A DNA stretch of 64,000 nt. Source: Roseovarius aestuariivivens (GTDB lineage: Bacteria > Pseudomonadota > Alphaproteobacteria > Rhodobacterales > Rhodobacteraceae). The position numbers and the translations under genes were made by a program. Position 1 is the stretch's first letter. Every line of letters starts with the position of its first letter. The DNA is taken from NCBI RefSeq assembly GCF_004761875.1, contig NZ_SJEY01000003.1:186001-250000 (forward strand), written 5' to 3'. The notes under the pieces are model-generated. The model was given only the letters and a program-made list of their open reading frames with translations, was not told the origin of the DNA and made no database searches. Below are positions 1-8,969 of this stretch, piece by piece.

Positions 1-502
1 CGTCATAGTCGTGCGACACCTGCGCGCCAGCCTCGGAATCGGCGCTCTCTGACACGAACAGTTGGGAGGAGTCCGCCTTGCTGTCGAGATCCTCGGGCGC
101 TTTGGTCGCGCCTTCCCCGGCGTCGCTGTCACCGCCGTATTTCCAGCTTCCCTTGGAACTGGCGATCTCTTCCTCACCTTTCAGTTTCTTGCTGGGCTTC
201 ACGACCGCTGCCGCGCTGGCCGCCATGTCCACAACGCTTTGGGCCACGTTGCTGACTGCCCCGCTCGTCGGCATCGGGGCGGAGGTCACGCTCGCATCCT
301 CATCGCCGTCCTCATCCTCGTCGTCCCAGCAAAAGAGCTGGATCAGAACCAGCGCCATGAAGATCGCCAGCGCGAGGCCGACAAGAAGCGCCACGATGAA
401 ACTGCCCTGCATGCTCATCAGGATCACGGCCAGAAGGCCCGCCCCGGCGGACAAGCCCCAGCAGCCCATCCGGCACTGCGCCACGAAATCATTTCCAAAC
501 AT
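1..502 (-). CDS. Membrane protein between nuoE and nuoF (3' part cut off by window edge)
   Basis: The gene starts with ATG at 502 behind a purine-rich GGGGGA and stays open to base 1, giving 167 codons so far. I see a hydrophobic hairpin at about residues 14-57 that looks like two membrane spans. A strongly acidic run (WDDEDEDGDEDA) follows, and then a low-complexity Ala/Ser/Glu/Lys tail. It begins 35 bases after the nuoE stop on the same strand, so it is almost certainly part of the complex I operon. I recognise no catalytic motif. Roseobacters often carry an unassigned membrane protein at this place, but I cannot name a family. The C-terminus is missing. Confidence 0.75.
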   Translation of the reverse strand, partial: MFGNDFVAQCRMGCWGLSAGAGLLAVILMSMQGSFIVALLVGLALAIFMALVLIQLFCWDDEDEDGDEDASVTSAPMPTSGAVSNVAQSVVDMAASAAAVVKPSKKLKGEEEIASSKGSWKYGGDSDAGEGATKAPEDLDSKADSSQLFVSESADSEAGAQVSHDYD

Positions 503-537
503 TTGTCATATCCCCCTGAAGCGGCTTTGGGATCGCC

Positions 538-1740
538 CTAGTAGACGTCCCCTTTTTTGACCTTATCAGAAAATTCCGTGCTGCCACCTTCGGCAAGCGT
601 CTGTGCCTGATCGACCCAGTTGTCGCGGCTGACCCGGCCCTTGAAACCCTTGAGGTTCTCATCGACCCAAGCCACCTCTTCGGCGGTCCATCCGGCGATC
701 TGATCGAAGTGGAAGAAGCCCAGCGAATGCAGCAGCTCTTCAAGCTTCGGACCGACGCCCTTGATCATTTTCAGATCGTCCGCCGCGCCATCGCGCGGGG
801 CCGAGAGCGACTCCGGCTTGGTTCCCGTGGGCACCGCCGCCGTCGTTTCGTCTGTCTCGGCAGCAGGCTCGCGCTTCGGACGCGCCTTTTCTTCGGCCTT
901 CGCCTCGGATTTCGATCCACCGGTCTTGTCCGGGGTGTCTTCGGCCTTGGGTTTCGGGGCGGTCTTGGCGGCCGAGGTGACCGGATCATCGCCCGCCGCC
1001 GCGTTGGGCTTGGTCGGTTTGTGGTTGGCGCCTTTGTCGCGCCACGGCGCCAGCAAGGGCACCTCGGTGCCGTCGATGCGCTTGACCGTATCGCCCAGGT
1101 CGGTGGCCAGCTGCACCGACGCGTTGTATTTCGTATGGCCGGACTCGAACTCTTTGAGCGTCGTCAGCCCGCCCTCGGGTTCCGACGCAAAGCGCCCGTT
1201 CTGCGGCCCCGGGACCGGTACCTTGCCCGCCGCCAGCTCGTCGAGAATCTCCGCGAAACGCGCGGCGGTCAGGTCCTCATAGTAATCCTTGCCGATCTGA
1301 GCCATCGGCGCGTTCGCGCAGGCGCCAAGACATTCCACCTCTTCCCAGCTCAGCTTGCCGTCCGACGAAAGCTCGAACGGGTTGGGCGCGATCTTCTCTT
1401 TGCAGACCCCGATAAGGTCCTCGGCCCCGCAAATCATGCAGGACGTGGTGCCGCAGATCTGGATATGGGCCACCTGCCCGACCGGCTGCAGCTGAAACAT
1501 GAAGTAGAAGCTCGCCACCTCCAGCGCGCGCATATAGGCCATGCCAAGCATGTCCGCCACGGCCTCGATCGCGGGTTTCGTCAACCAGCCTTCCTGTTCC
1601 TGCGCACGCCACAGAAGCGGAATGATCGCGCTCGCCTGGCGCCCCTCGGGATACTTGGCGATCTGGGCCTCGGCCCACGCCTTGTTCTCGGGCGTGAAGG
1701 CAAAGCTCTCGGGCTGCTCGGGGTGAAGGCGGCGTAGCAT
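538..1740 (-). CDS. nuoE: NADH-quinone oxidoreductase subunit E with C-terminal helix-hairpin-helix extension
   Basis: This is the 24-kDa-type subunit of respiratory complex I. It carries the N1a [2Fe-2S] cluster in the peripheral NADH-oxidising arm. The thioredoxin-like N-terminal domain (about residues 1-180) holds the four cluster cysteines in [11 protein letters not shown] and CLGACANAP. The protein is 400 aa, far longer than the roughly 160-220 aa of ordinary NuoE. The extra part is an Ala/Lys/Glu/Pro-rich linker (about 230-320) and a folded end (about 325-400) containing [18 protein letters not shown], a helix-hairpin-helix-like motif. Such long NuoE forms are known in Rhodobacterales. 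The gene follows the small lipoprotein-like gene with no spacing and belongs to the nuo operon. The role of the extension is not established. Confidence 0.95.
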   Translation of the reverse strand: MLRRLHPEQPESFAFTPENKAWAEAQIAKYPEGRQASAIIPLLWRAQEQEGWLTKPAIEAVADMLGMAYMRALEVASFYFMFQLQPVGQVAHIQICGTTSCMICGAEDLIGVCKEKIAPNPFELSSDGKLSWEEVECLGACANAPMAQIGKDYYEDLTAARFAEILDELAAGKVPVPGPQNGRFASEPEGGLTTLKEFESGHTKYNASVQLATDLGDTVKRIDGTEVPLLAPWRDKGANHKPTKPNAAAGDDPVTSAAKTAPKPKAEDTPDKTGGSKSEAKAEEKARPKREPAAETDETTAAVPTGTKPESLSAPRDGAADDLKMIKGVGPKLEELLHSLGFFHFDQIAGWTAEEVAWVDENLKGFKGRVSRDNWVDQAQTLAEGGSTEFSDKVKKGDVY

Positions 1741-2034
1741 TTAGGCGCAGGCTCCTGTCGTCAGTCGGACACCGCCGTTCGACAGGCGCACGGCCTTACC
1801 GGTCGAGACCATGTATCCTGCCATGGCGGTGGATTGTTCGCGGGTCAGACCGGCCTGAAGCTCGACCGGCAGGTAATCGGATTCGCCGACCAGGTCGCAG
1901 CCTACGCTGGCGACGGCGCTTTCGAATTTCGAAACATCCTCGACCGTCGTGCCCTCCGGGGGCACATCGCACCCGGCCAGCACAAGACAGAGCGCGGCCG
2001 CGCTCCCGAATCCGAGGTGAAGTGAGGTCTTCAT
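1741..2034 (-). CDS. Small secreted or lipoprotein-like protein in the nuo operon
   Basis: A 97-aa protein with a basic start, a hydrophobic stretch and the sequence LVLAGCD, which fits a lipobox (cleavage before Cys21). The rest is a soluble domain ending in LTTGACA. Its ATG at 2034 overlaps the upstream stop codon as ATGA, and GGAG lies 11 bases upstream, so the start is well supported and translationally coupled. No enzyme motif is visible. Three Cys remain after the lipobox region. Its place directly before nuoE suggests an accessory or assembly role, but that is inference from position only. Confidence 0.8.
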   Translation of the reverse strand: MKTSLHLGFGSAAALCLVLAGCDVPPEGTTVEDVSKFESAVASVGCDLVGESDYLPVELQAGLTREQSTAMAGYMVSTGKAVRLSNGGVRLTTGACA

Positions 2035-2405
2035 GTCAAATTTTCTCCAGAAACAATCAATGCCAGCACGGCCAGCCCCATCACGAAGATCGCCGACGCG
2101 CCTGCGGCCAGATGCTTGGCGTATCCGAAACCGCCGCGCGCGTAGATCCATGCATCCGCGAGCCCCATGAAAGCGAAAACGCCGAAAAGCGCGGCAATCA
2201 CGGCAAGATCCCCGTAAAGTGCCGCGAAAAGCGTCAGCAGCGCAAAAGCCACGTAACGATCGGTCATCACCTCCGGCAGCTTTTCCATCCGATGCCCGGA
2301 AAAGCTTAGCCCCTCAGCTGCATCGCGCATGTAAAGCACGGCCAGCACAGCAAAACTCAGCGCGCCGATCCCGGCCAGGGCTATGGTGGCATCCGCCAGC
2401 GTCAT
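2031..2405 (-). CDS. Four-helix membrane protein in the nuo operon
   Basis: A 124-aa hydrophobic protein with about four predicted membrane spans (roughly residues 7-26, 52-70, 72-90 and 98-118) joined by short loops. Its ATG overlaps the nuoD stop codon by one base (TAATG), and its own stop overlaps the next start (ATGA), so it is tightly coupled in the operon. I see no cofactor-binding or catalytic residues and cannot assign a family. The position between nuoD and nuoE suggests a lineage-specific membrane accessory protein of complex I or a protein simply co-expressed with it. Confidence 0.8.
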   Translation of the reverse strand: MTLADATIALAGIGALSFAVLAVLYMRDAAEGLSFSGHRMEKLPEVMTDRYVAFALLTLFAALYGDLAVIAALFGVFAFMGLADAWIYARGGFGYAKHLAAGASAIFVMGLAVLALIVSGENLT

Positions 2406-3628
2406 TACCGGTCGATCTCCCCGAACACCACGTCCAGCGTGCCGATAATCGCCGCGACGTCAGCCAGCTGGTGACCGCTCGCCACGTGATCCATCGCCTG
2501 CAGATGCAGGTAGCCCGGCGCGCGCAGCTTGGCGCGGTAAGGCTTGTTAGTGCCATCGGCCACAAGGTAGACGCCAAACTCGCCCTTGGGCGCCTCCACG
2601 GCGGCGTAAACTTCGCCTTCGGGCACGTGAAACCCCTCGGTGTAAAGCTTGAAGTGGTGGATTAGCGCCTCCATCGAGGTCTTCATCTCGCTACGCTTGG
2701 GCGGCGTGATCTTGCCCCGCGCCAGAATATCGCCCTGTCCTTCTGGCGCGCGCAGCTTCTCGATGGCTTGCAGGATGATCTTGAGCGACTGGCGCATCTC
2801 CTCCATCCGGCACAGGTACCGGTCATAGCAGTCACCGTTCTTGCCGACCGGAATCTGGAAGTCGAACTCGTCGTAGCACTCATAGGGCTGCGCGCGGCGC
2901 AGATCCCACGCCATGCCCGACCCGCGCACCATTACCCCCGAAAAGCCCCAATCAAGCGCCTCCTTTTCGGAAATGATGCCGATATCGGCATTGCGCTGCT
3001 TGAAGATCCTGTTTTCGGTCAGCAAGCCGTTCAGGTCGTCGAGCACATCGGGGAATTCATGCGCCCAGGTCTCGATATCGTCGAGCAACTCGGGCGGCAG
3101 ATCCTGATGTACGCCGCCGGGGCGGAAATAAGCGGCGTGAAGCCGTGCACCGCAGGCTCGCTCGTAGAAGATCATCAGCTTCTCGCGCTCTTCAAACCCC
3201 CAAAGAGGCGGGGTCAGCGCGCCGACATCCATCGCCTGCGTCGTCACGTTGAGCAGATGGCTCAGGATCCGCCCGATCTCGGAATAAAGCACGCGGATCA
3301 GGCTGGCGCGGCGCGGCACCTCGATCTCGCAAAGCCGTTCGATCGCGAGGCACCAGGCATGTTCCTGGTTCATCGGCGCCACGTAATCCAGCCGGTCGAA
3401 ATAGGGCAGGTTCTGCAGATACGTCCGGCTTTCCATCAGCTTTTCGGTGCCGCGATGCAATAGGCCGATATGCGGATCGCAGCGTTCCACGATCTCGCCG
3501 TCAAGCTCAAGCACCAGGCGCAAAACCCCATGTGCTGCAGGGTGTTGCGGGCCGAAGTTAATGTTGAAATTACGGATCTTCTGTTCGCCCGTCTGGGCGT
3601 CAGCGAAACCTTTGGAGCCGTCCATCAT
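2405..3628 (-). CDS. nuoD: NADH-quinone oxidoreductase subunit D
   Basis: The 49-kDa subunit of complex I (407 aa). With NuoB it frames the quinone-binding cavity next to cluster N2. Diagnostic family sequences include [14 protein letters not shown] near the N-terminus, [10 protein letters not shown], and the C-terminal [17 protein letters not shown] and GEIDR end. I chose ATG 3628 because GGAGG lies six bases upstream and this ATG overlaps the preceding stop as ATGA. A second ATG follows immediately (3625). The open frame continues upstream without family similarity, so longer starts were rejected. NuoC and NuoD are separate genes here, unlike the fused NuoCD of enterobacteria. Confidence 0.97.
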   Translation of the reverse strand: MMDGSKGFADAQTGEQKIRNFNINFGPQHPAAHGVLRLVLELDGEIVERCDPHIGLLHRGTEKLMESRTYLQNLPYFDRLDYVAPMNQEHAWCLAIERLCEIEVPRRASLIRVLYSEIGRILSHLLNVTTQAMDVGALTPPLWGFEEREKLMIFYERACGARLHAAYFRPGGVHQDLPPELLDDIETWAHEFPDVLDDLNGLLTENRIFKQRNADIGIISEKEALDWGFSGVMVRGSGMAWDLRRAQPYECYDEFDFQIPVGKNGDCYDRYLCRMEEMRQSLKIILQAIEKLRAPEGQGDILARGKITPPKRSEMKTSMEALIHHFKLYTEGFHVPEGEVYAAVEAPKGEFGVYLVADGTNKPYRAKLRAPGYLHLQAMDHVASGHQLADVAAIIGTLDVVFGEIDR

Positions 3629-3828
3629 ACGTTGCCTCCATCGAGCTTGTCCCGAAACGCCATCACCCACAGAAGGATGAGCGCACCGAGCGGAATAATT
3701 GCGACCAGCGAGACCCAGCTCGGGATGCCGAACTTGGGCAGAAGCCGCCAGAACGGAACCACCATCAGCGCCGCCAGGATCAGCAGCCAAAGAAAGCCGC
3801 CGCCGCCCATGCCATATCCGCCCATCAT
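3625..3828 (-). CDS. Micro membrane protein, copy 2 (paralog of 4022-4192)
   Basis: A 67-aa protein with a Met/Gly-rich head ([11 protein letters not shown]) and two membrane spans separated by [12 protein letters not shown]. Hand alignment with the 56-aa product of 4022-4192 gives about 26 identities in 55 positions, with the shared signature PFWxLLPxxG, then IxPxGALILLxxMAF, so the two are tandem paralogs. Start and stop codons overlap both neighbours (ATGA on each side), and the gene lies directly upstream of nuoD. No function is known to me. A small structural or assembly subunit of the membrane is plausible but unproven. Confidence 0.8.
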   Translation of the reverse strand: MMGGYGMGGGGFLWLLILAALMVVPFWRLLPKFGIPSWVSLVAIIPLGALILLWVMAFRDKLDGGNV

Positions 3829-4025
3829 TGTTTAACTCCACGCGTCGGGGTGGGTGTGCCGCCTCTCAAATCGCTGAAATTCAACGAAATCCGGGCCACC
3901 CTTACCGCAAAGGCTTTTCTTTGTTTGTCGCGCTTCTTGCTCTCAAGTACTGCACAGGTTGTTGCACACGCAGTCAAACCCGAAACGAAAGCCCAAAATT
4001 CTGCCGAAAACTCAAACCACATCAT
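3825..4025 (-). CDS. 66-aa ORF of unusual composition between two micro membrane proteins
   Basis: The frame opens at ATG 4025 (a second ATG follows at 4022). It overlaps the upstream stop codon (ATGA) and ends with a stop that overlaps the next ATG (ATGA), which argues for real translation. The product begins with one short hydrophobic segment ([17 protein letters not shown], about residues 10-26) followed by a strongly basic, soluble tail. The codons TTT, GCA, ACA, GTA, AGA and AAA are common here, unlike the C/G-ending codons of its neighbours. The stretch is AT-richer, as if it were newly acquired or weakly constrained. No family recognised. It could also be an untranslated spacer that happens to be open. 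Confidence 0.5.
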   Translation of the reverse strand: MMWFEFSAEFWAFVSGLTACATTCAVLESKKRDKQRKAFAVRVARISLNFSDLRGGTPTPTRGVKQ

Positions 4026-4192
4026 ACTTGGTCTCCCTTCGGGGTGGCCATGAAGGCCATCAGGTATAGCAGGATCAGCGCCCCCACCGGAAGGATCGCC
4101 AGAAGCGCCCAGGCGCTCGCCATGCCGTAGCGCGGCAGCAGCTTCCAGAACGGCGGAATGAAGGCCAAGGAAAGAAGGATCAGCCACCACAT
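4022..4192 (-). CDS. Micro membrane protein, copy 1 (56 aa, paralog of 3625-3828)
   Basis: ATG at 4192 to TGA at 4022 gives 56 residues, short enough to be missed by usual length cut-offs. It has two hydrophobic segments: MWWLILLSLAFIPPFW, then the loop KLLPRYGMASA, then a second span with ILPVGALILLYLMAF. The protein closely matches the 67-aa product downstream (same PFWxLLP and GALILL signatures). Conservation as a pair supports both being genuine. The start lies 4 bases after the stop of the NTF2-like gene, and the stop overlaps the next ATG. It is therefore an operon member between nuoC and nuoD. Confidence 0.78.
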   Translation of the reverse strand: MWWLILLSLAFIPPFWKLLPRYGMASAWALLAILPVGALILLYLMAFMATPKGDQV

Positions 4193-4196
4193 TGCG

Positions 4197-4583
4197 TCAC
4201 GATCCCCCGCTCGCGTGACCGGCAGTCCGGAAAACCTTGGTCAGAAGCTTCCACGCGCCGTCCACCTTGACGAACCCCAGATGATCCTCGTAGCGCAGCG
4301 GCGGCACATCGACCCAAAGATGGACTCGCGCGATTTCGCCACCGGCCACATCAATGCCGCTTACGCCAAAGGACGCAGCGCCGGCAAAGGGCTCGCGGCC
4401 CCGCACACGCTCCAGATAAGCACTCTTGTCCCAGAAGACTGTCTTGCCATCCTCGACATGGGTCATCTGGAAGCGATCATGGCACAGGTCCTCGAACACA
4501 TCCGCCCGCGCGTAATATACCGCCTCGCCATAAGCTTTCGCCAGATCGGCAACCGCATGCAGGTCGTCGGGCGACGCGCTCAT
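4197..4583 (-). CDS. NTF2-like (SnoaL-type) small protein
   Basis: A 128-aa soluble protein of the nuclear transport factor 2 / SnoaL-like fold, judged from its pattern. It has an N-terminal helix pair (DLHAVADLAKAYGEAVYY), then an internal strand-rich half with DRFQMTHVEDGKTVFWDK and VHLWVDVPPLRYEDHLGFVK, and the closing strand DGAWKLLTKVFR. I chose ATG 4583 because it lies 2 bases after the nuoC stop. The upstream extension of the frame runs into nuoC. NTF2-like folds bind small molecules or act as simple enzymes (isomerases, dehydratases), so the fold does not define a function. Its position inside the nuo operon is unexpected for this family. Confidence 0.75.
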   Translation of the reverse strand: MSASPDDLHAVADLAKAYGEAVYYARADVFEDLCHDRFQMTHVEDGKTVFWDKSAYLERVRGREPFAGAASFGVSGIDVAGGEIARVHLWVDVPPLRYEDHLGFVKVDGAWKLLTKVFRTAGHASGGS

Positions 4584-4585
4584 GC

Positions 4586-5188
4586 TCAGGCCTCTTTCTT
4601 TTCGTCGCCGGGAAGGATGTAGTCGGCGCCTTCCCACGGGCTCATGAAGTCGAACTGCCGGTACTCCTGCACCAGCTTCACGGGCTCATAGATCACGCGC
4701 TTCTGTTCCTCGTCGTAACGCACCTCGGTATAGCCCGTGGTCGGGAAATCCTTGCGCAGCGGGAACCCGCGAAACCCGTAATCGGTCAGGATCCGGCGAA
4801 GATCCGGGTGCCCCGAGAAGAGGATGCCGAACATGTCGAAGACCTCGCGCTCGAACCAATTGGCCGAAGGGTGGATCCCGGTGATCGACGGCACCAGATC
4901 TTCCTCCCGCGCCGCCAACCGCAGACGGATCCGCTGGTTTTGGTACATGCTCAGAAAGTGGTAGACCACGTCGAAGCGTTTGGCCCGCTCTGGGTAGTCG
5001 ACGGCGGTGATGTCCACGAGGGTCGAAAAACGGCAGGTCGCGTCGGTCTTCAGAAACTCCACCAACCCGACGATATTGGCCAGCGCCACCTCGACCGTCA
5101 GCTCGCCATGCGCCACCTCGAACGAAAGGACGCAATCGGGCCGCTTCATCGTGATGTGCTCGCCAAGCTCTTTCAATACTTCGCTCAT
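4586..5188 (-). CDS. nuoC: NADH-quinone oxidoreductase subunit C
   Basis: The 30-kDa subunit of complex I, in the peripheral arm beside NuoD (200 aa, normal length). Family features include [17 protein letters not shown], then the signature region [29 protein letters not shown] and [12 protein letters not shown]. The ATG at 5188 starts [12 protein letters not shown]. The longer open frame upstream overlaps the end of nuoB and has no family similarity, so it was rejected. The C-terminus ends with [17 protein letters not shown], typical of roseobacter NuoC. It lies 28 bases downstream of nuoB in the same operon. Confidence 0.97.
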   Translation of the reverse strand: MSEVLKELGEHITMKRPDCVLSFEVAHGELTVEVALANIVGLVEFLKTDATCRFSTLVDITAVDYPERAKRFDVVYHFLSMYQNQRIRLRLAAREEDLVPSITGIHPSANWFEREVFDMFGILFSGHPDLRRILTDYGFRGFPLRKDFPTTGYTEVRYDEEQKRVIYEPVKLVQEYRQFDFMSPWEGADYILPGDEKKEA

Positions 5189-5216
5189 GTCACCCTTCCC
5201 CGAGCTTCCGACCCGA

Positions 5217-6196
<980 letters not shown>

Positions 6197-6651
6197 GGTG
6201 TGGCTCCTTTCGCGCGCACCCGCATGCGCGCTTGCTGGCAGGTTCACTCACTCGGGTTTACCCCTGCCCCTTGATGGGGTCAACCAAGCGTGGTGACAAA
6301 ACGGAGCCCGGACAGGCGCCGCGTTGCATTATATACAATGGGATACCGTCCCCGGATTTGCGAGGCGGCAAAGTCGCGCAGTCTTACCCCTTCCGCAGCT
6401 GTCAGAAGATCGGTCGGACCCCGGCGGCCCGCGTGTGCGCTTTGACCGCGCGCCCGCCGAACGAAAGCTTGCTACCCGGCAGCTTGCCGCACGGCGAAAC
6501 CTTCCTCCGCGCGAACCTCAATCGGCAAATTACTCGCCGGACAGGCTGCGCATAAGGCACTGAAAAATATATTGGTCTGTCGCGACTTCGCTCGAATTTT
6601 CCCCCAGCTCACAAATCCATGCACTGCGACGGAAATATCGTCAGCCGACGG
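6197..6651. other. Intergenic region upstream of the nuo operon
   Basis: 455 bases separate the nuoA start from the end of the liuC gene, and both genes lie on the minus strand. The short open frames here have poor codon patterns and I do not call them. The region should hold the nuo promoter. The only promoter-like element I can point to is a perfect minus-strand TATAAT at 6333-6328 within a near-palindrome (6325-6339). I see no strong terminator with a T-tract behind liuC. Confidence 0.6.
6325..6339 (-). promoter_or_regulatory. TATAAT box inside a 15-bp near-palindrome, possible nuo promoter/operator
   Basis: On the plus strand the bases read TTGCATTATATACAA. The arms TTGCAT and ATACAA (complement TTGTAT) match in five of six positions around TAT. 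Read on the minus strand it contains a perfect -10 consensus TATAAT at 6333-6328, about 130 bases upstream of nuoA. No convincing -35 lies 16-18 bases further upstream, so an activator-dependent promoter or a regulator-binding dyad is as likely as a simple sigma-70 promoter. Confidence 0.35.
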
Positions 6652-7443
6652 CTAGGGCGTTTTTGCCACCCAGTCCGGCGTTCGCTTGTCGAAGAACGCG
6701 GCAATACCGGCCTGCGCCTCCGCCCCGGCCCAGCAGTCCGACAGCGCCGCGATGGTCTTCGCGATCACCGCCTCGTCGATGGGCGGGCCGAGATCTCGCA
6801 ACAGCGCCTTGGCCCGCGCCACCGCACTTGGCGCGCAGGACAGATAGGGCGTGACCTCTGCCTCGACCGCCGCGTCAAGCGCATCCATCGACACCGCGCG
6901 CGCCAGCAGCCCAAGGTCGACAGCCTCGGCGGCCTCGAACCGCCGCCCCGACAGGAACACACGCCGCGCCTTCGCCTCGCCCATCCGGGCGCAGACATAC
7001 GGCCCGATGGTGGCCGGGATCAGCCCTAGCCGCGTTTCGGTCAGCGCCATCTGCACCGTGTCCGCGCCGATGGCCACGTCACACACGCTCAGAAGCCCGA
7101 CACCACCGCCGAAAGCGTTGCCCTGTATCCGACCGATCAGCGGCTTGGGCAGGGTGTTGAGCGCCTGAAGCATATACGCCAGCTTCCCCGCCTCTTGCGC
7201 ACGCGCCTCGGGCGCGGCCTCGAACTGGTCTCGCATCCATCCCAGATCACCGCCTGCGCAAAAGCTTCTGCCCCGCGCGGCCAGCACCACGACGCGCACC
7301 GCGTCGTCCGCGCCCAGCGCGCGGGCCGCGTCGTGCAATTCCGTGATCATCCGCCCCGACAGGGCGTTGTGCTTTTCCTCGCGGTCCAGCCAGAGCGTTG
7401 CCACGCCCCGGTCGTCCCGCTCGATATGGAGCGTCTCATACAT
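6652..7443 (-). CDS. liuC: Enoyl-CoA hydratase family protein, probable 3-methylglutaconyl-CoA hydratase
   Basis: A 263-aa crotonase-fold enzyme. The oxyanion-hole motifs are visible as AARGRSFCAGGDLGWM and IQGNAFGGGVGLLSVCDVAI, and a conserved acidic position follows in TETRLGLIPATIGPYV. The neighbours are HMG-CoA lyase and both subunits of methylcrotonyl-CoA carboxylase. The best assignment is therefore the hydration of 3-methylglutaconyl-CoA to HMG-CoA in leucine breakdown, but specificity comes from context. The start overlaps the end of liuE by eight bases, so the genes are coupled. It is the last gene of the operon. Confidence 0.88.
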   Translation of the reverse strand: MYETLHIERDDRGVATLWLDREEKHNALSGRMITELHDAARALGADDAVRVVVLAARGRSFCAGGDLGWMRDQFEAAPEARAQEAGKLAYMLQALNTLPKPLIGRIQGNAFGGGVGLLSVCDVAIGADTVQMALTETRLGLIPATIGPYVCARMGEAKARRVFLSGRRFEAAEAVDLGLLARAVSMDALDAAVEAEVTPYLSCAPSAVARAKALLRDLGPPIDEAVIAKTIAALSDCWAGAEAQAGIAAFFDKRTPDWVAKTP

Positions 7444-8308
7444 CGGCCCGGCCCTCCTCTCGCCGCATCCTGCGCGCCATGTCGGCAGCCTCTGCGACCG
7501 CGCCCCGGTCCAGCCCGGTGTCGTAGCCCAGCGCGATCAGCCTGTCATGTACCGCTTCGGTCGCCACGTTGCCCTTCGCCCCGGGCGCATATGGACAACC
7601 GCCCAATCCACCAACGGCGGCGTCGAAGACCCGCAGACCGTGATCCAGCGCAACCTCGATATTCTCCAGCGCGCGTCCTGCAGTGTCGTGAAAATGCCCC
7701 GCCAGCTGTGCGGCAGGCACCGCCTGCACCACGGCGCCCAGCATCGCCTCGACCCGCTCGGGCGTTGCCCGCCCCAGCGTGTCACCCAGCGAGACTTCGT
7801 AACACCCGAGCGCCAGCAGTCTCGCCGCCACATCGGCCACCTGCGCCGGCGCAACCGGTCCGTCATAGGGGCAATCCGTCACGCAAGAGACATAGCCTCG
7901 CACCGGCACGTCGCGCGCCCGCGCGGCCTCAGCCACCGGCGCGAACCGCTCCAGGCTTTCCGCGATCGTCGCGTTGATATTGGCGCGCGAGAACCCCTCT
8001 GACGCTGAGCCGAAGATGGCCACTTCGTCCGCGCCTGCAGCCATGGCGTCGTCAAAACCGCGCATATTCGGGGTCAACGCGGCATAGGACACACCCGGCA
8101 CACGGTGGATCCGCGCCATAACCTCGGCCGATCCGGCCATCTGCGGCACCCATTTCGGACTGACGAAACTCGCCACCTCGATCCGCGCAAAACCCGCCGC
8201 GCTCAACCGATCGATCAGCGCGACCTTGTCGGCGACCGCGATCTCGCCCGGTTCGTTCTGCAGCCCGTCGCGCGGTCCGACCTCGAAGATCTCGACACGC
8301 TCAGCCAT
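7436..8308 (-). CDS. liuE: Hydroxymethylglutaryl-CoA lyase
   Basis: A 290-aa TIM-barrel enzyme that cleaves HMG-CoA to acetyl-CoA and acetoacetate, the last step of leucine degradation. Diagnostic residues are the N-terminal EVGPRDGLQNE (catalytic Arg/Asp), the metal site HFHDTAGRALEN and the C-terminal loop GGLGGCPYAPGAKGNVATE with the catalytic Cys. ATG 8308 (MAERVEIFEV) overlaps the GST stop by eight bases. The open frame further upstream lies inside the GST gene and was not used. It overlaps liuC downstream. Confidence 0.95.
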   Translation of the reverse strand: MAERVEIFEVGPRDGLQNEPGEIAVADKVALIDRLSAAGFARIEVASFVSPKWVPQMAGSAEVMARIHRVPGVSYAALTPNMRGFDDAMAAGADEVAIFGSASEGFSRANINATIAESLERFAPVAEAARARDVPVRGYVSCVTDCPYDGPVAPAQVADVAARLLALGCYEVSLGDTLGRATPERVEAMLGAVVQAVPAAQLAGHFHDTAGRALENIEVALDHGLRVFDAAVGGLGGCPYAPGAKGNVATEAVHDRLIALGYDTGLDRGAVAEAADMARRMRREEGRADV

Positions 8309-8969
8309 CGGGCGGCTCGTAGAATTCTTGCTGGTACAGCCGGGCCTCGTTATCGGCCGGCAACGCGGCCCGGAAGCCCGCCCGATCCGTGATCCGCGCA
8401 TACCACTTTTGCGTTTCGGGGAAACCGTCAAGCCGCGCGTAATGAAGCGCCATATACACGGCCTGACCAACCGCGATATCGCAGGCCGAAAAACCGCTGG
8501 TCAGCAGGTGGTCGCGATTTTCCACCGGCGGGCTCAGGCGTTCCTCGATCGCGGCGTAGCATTTGCGCAGCCGGGCGGCCTCCAGCCGCATCACGGTGGG
8601 GCTGCGCATATGGTCCTCGCGCAGCATGATGTGCTGTTGCGTCAGGATTGCCACGTGCTGCGTAATCGTCTCGGCGAAATGCAGCCAGACCAGAAAAGGC
8701 ATGCGGTCCATGTCATCCGGCGTGCGGCCAAGCCCCCGCTCCGGAAACTGTTCGCAGAGGTATTCCATCATCGCGCCGCTCTCGAACATCCGCTCGCCCT
8801 CGATCTCAAGCGCGGGCACCCGGCCCGCCGGCGACAGGGCCAGAAAATCCGGCTGGCGCAGGGATTTGTCGAACGGGTGCACGACGACCTGATGCGCGAC
8901 GCCCAACTCGTTGAGCAGCCACAGCACGCGCATGGACCGGCTTTGCGGCACGTGATGCAACACGATCAT
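8301..8969 (-). CDS. Glutathione S-transferase family protein embedded in the liu operon
   Basis: A 222-aa protein with a thioredoxin-like N-terminal domain (MIVLHHVPQSRSMRVLWLL, with Ser as likely catalytic residue, and the cis-Pro region GRVPALEIEG plus the glutathione-contact motif ESGAMMEYL). An all-helical C-terminal domain follows (about residues 85-205). The ATG overlaps the stop of liuD (ATGA), and the stop lies inside the start of liuE, so it is co-translated with the leucine pathway. GST is not a known step of the pathway. Detoxification of a reactive enoyl-CoA or an aldehyde by-product is a reasonable guess only. Confidence 0.88.
   Translation of the reverse strand: MIVLHHVPQSRSMRVLWLLNELGVAHQVVVHPFDKSLRQPDFLALSPAGRVPALEIEGERMFESGAMMEYLCEQFPERGLGRTPDDMDRMPFLVWLHFAETITQHVAILTQQHIMLREDHMRSPTVMRLEAARLRKCYAAIEERLSPPVENRDHLLTSGFSACDIAVGQAVYMALHYARLDGFPETQKWYARITDRAGFRAALPADNEARLYQQEFYEPPDG

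Noticed and set aside
6232..6563. Short plus-strand open frames upstream of nuoA
   Set aside because: No ribosome site, no coding pattern and no recognisable product.
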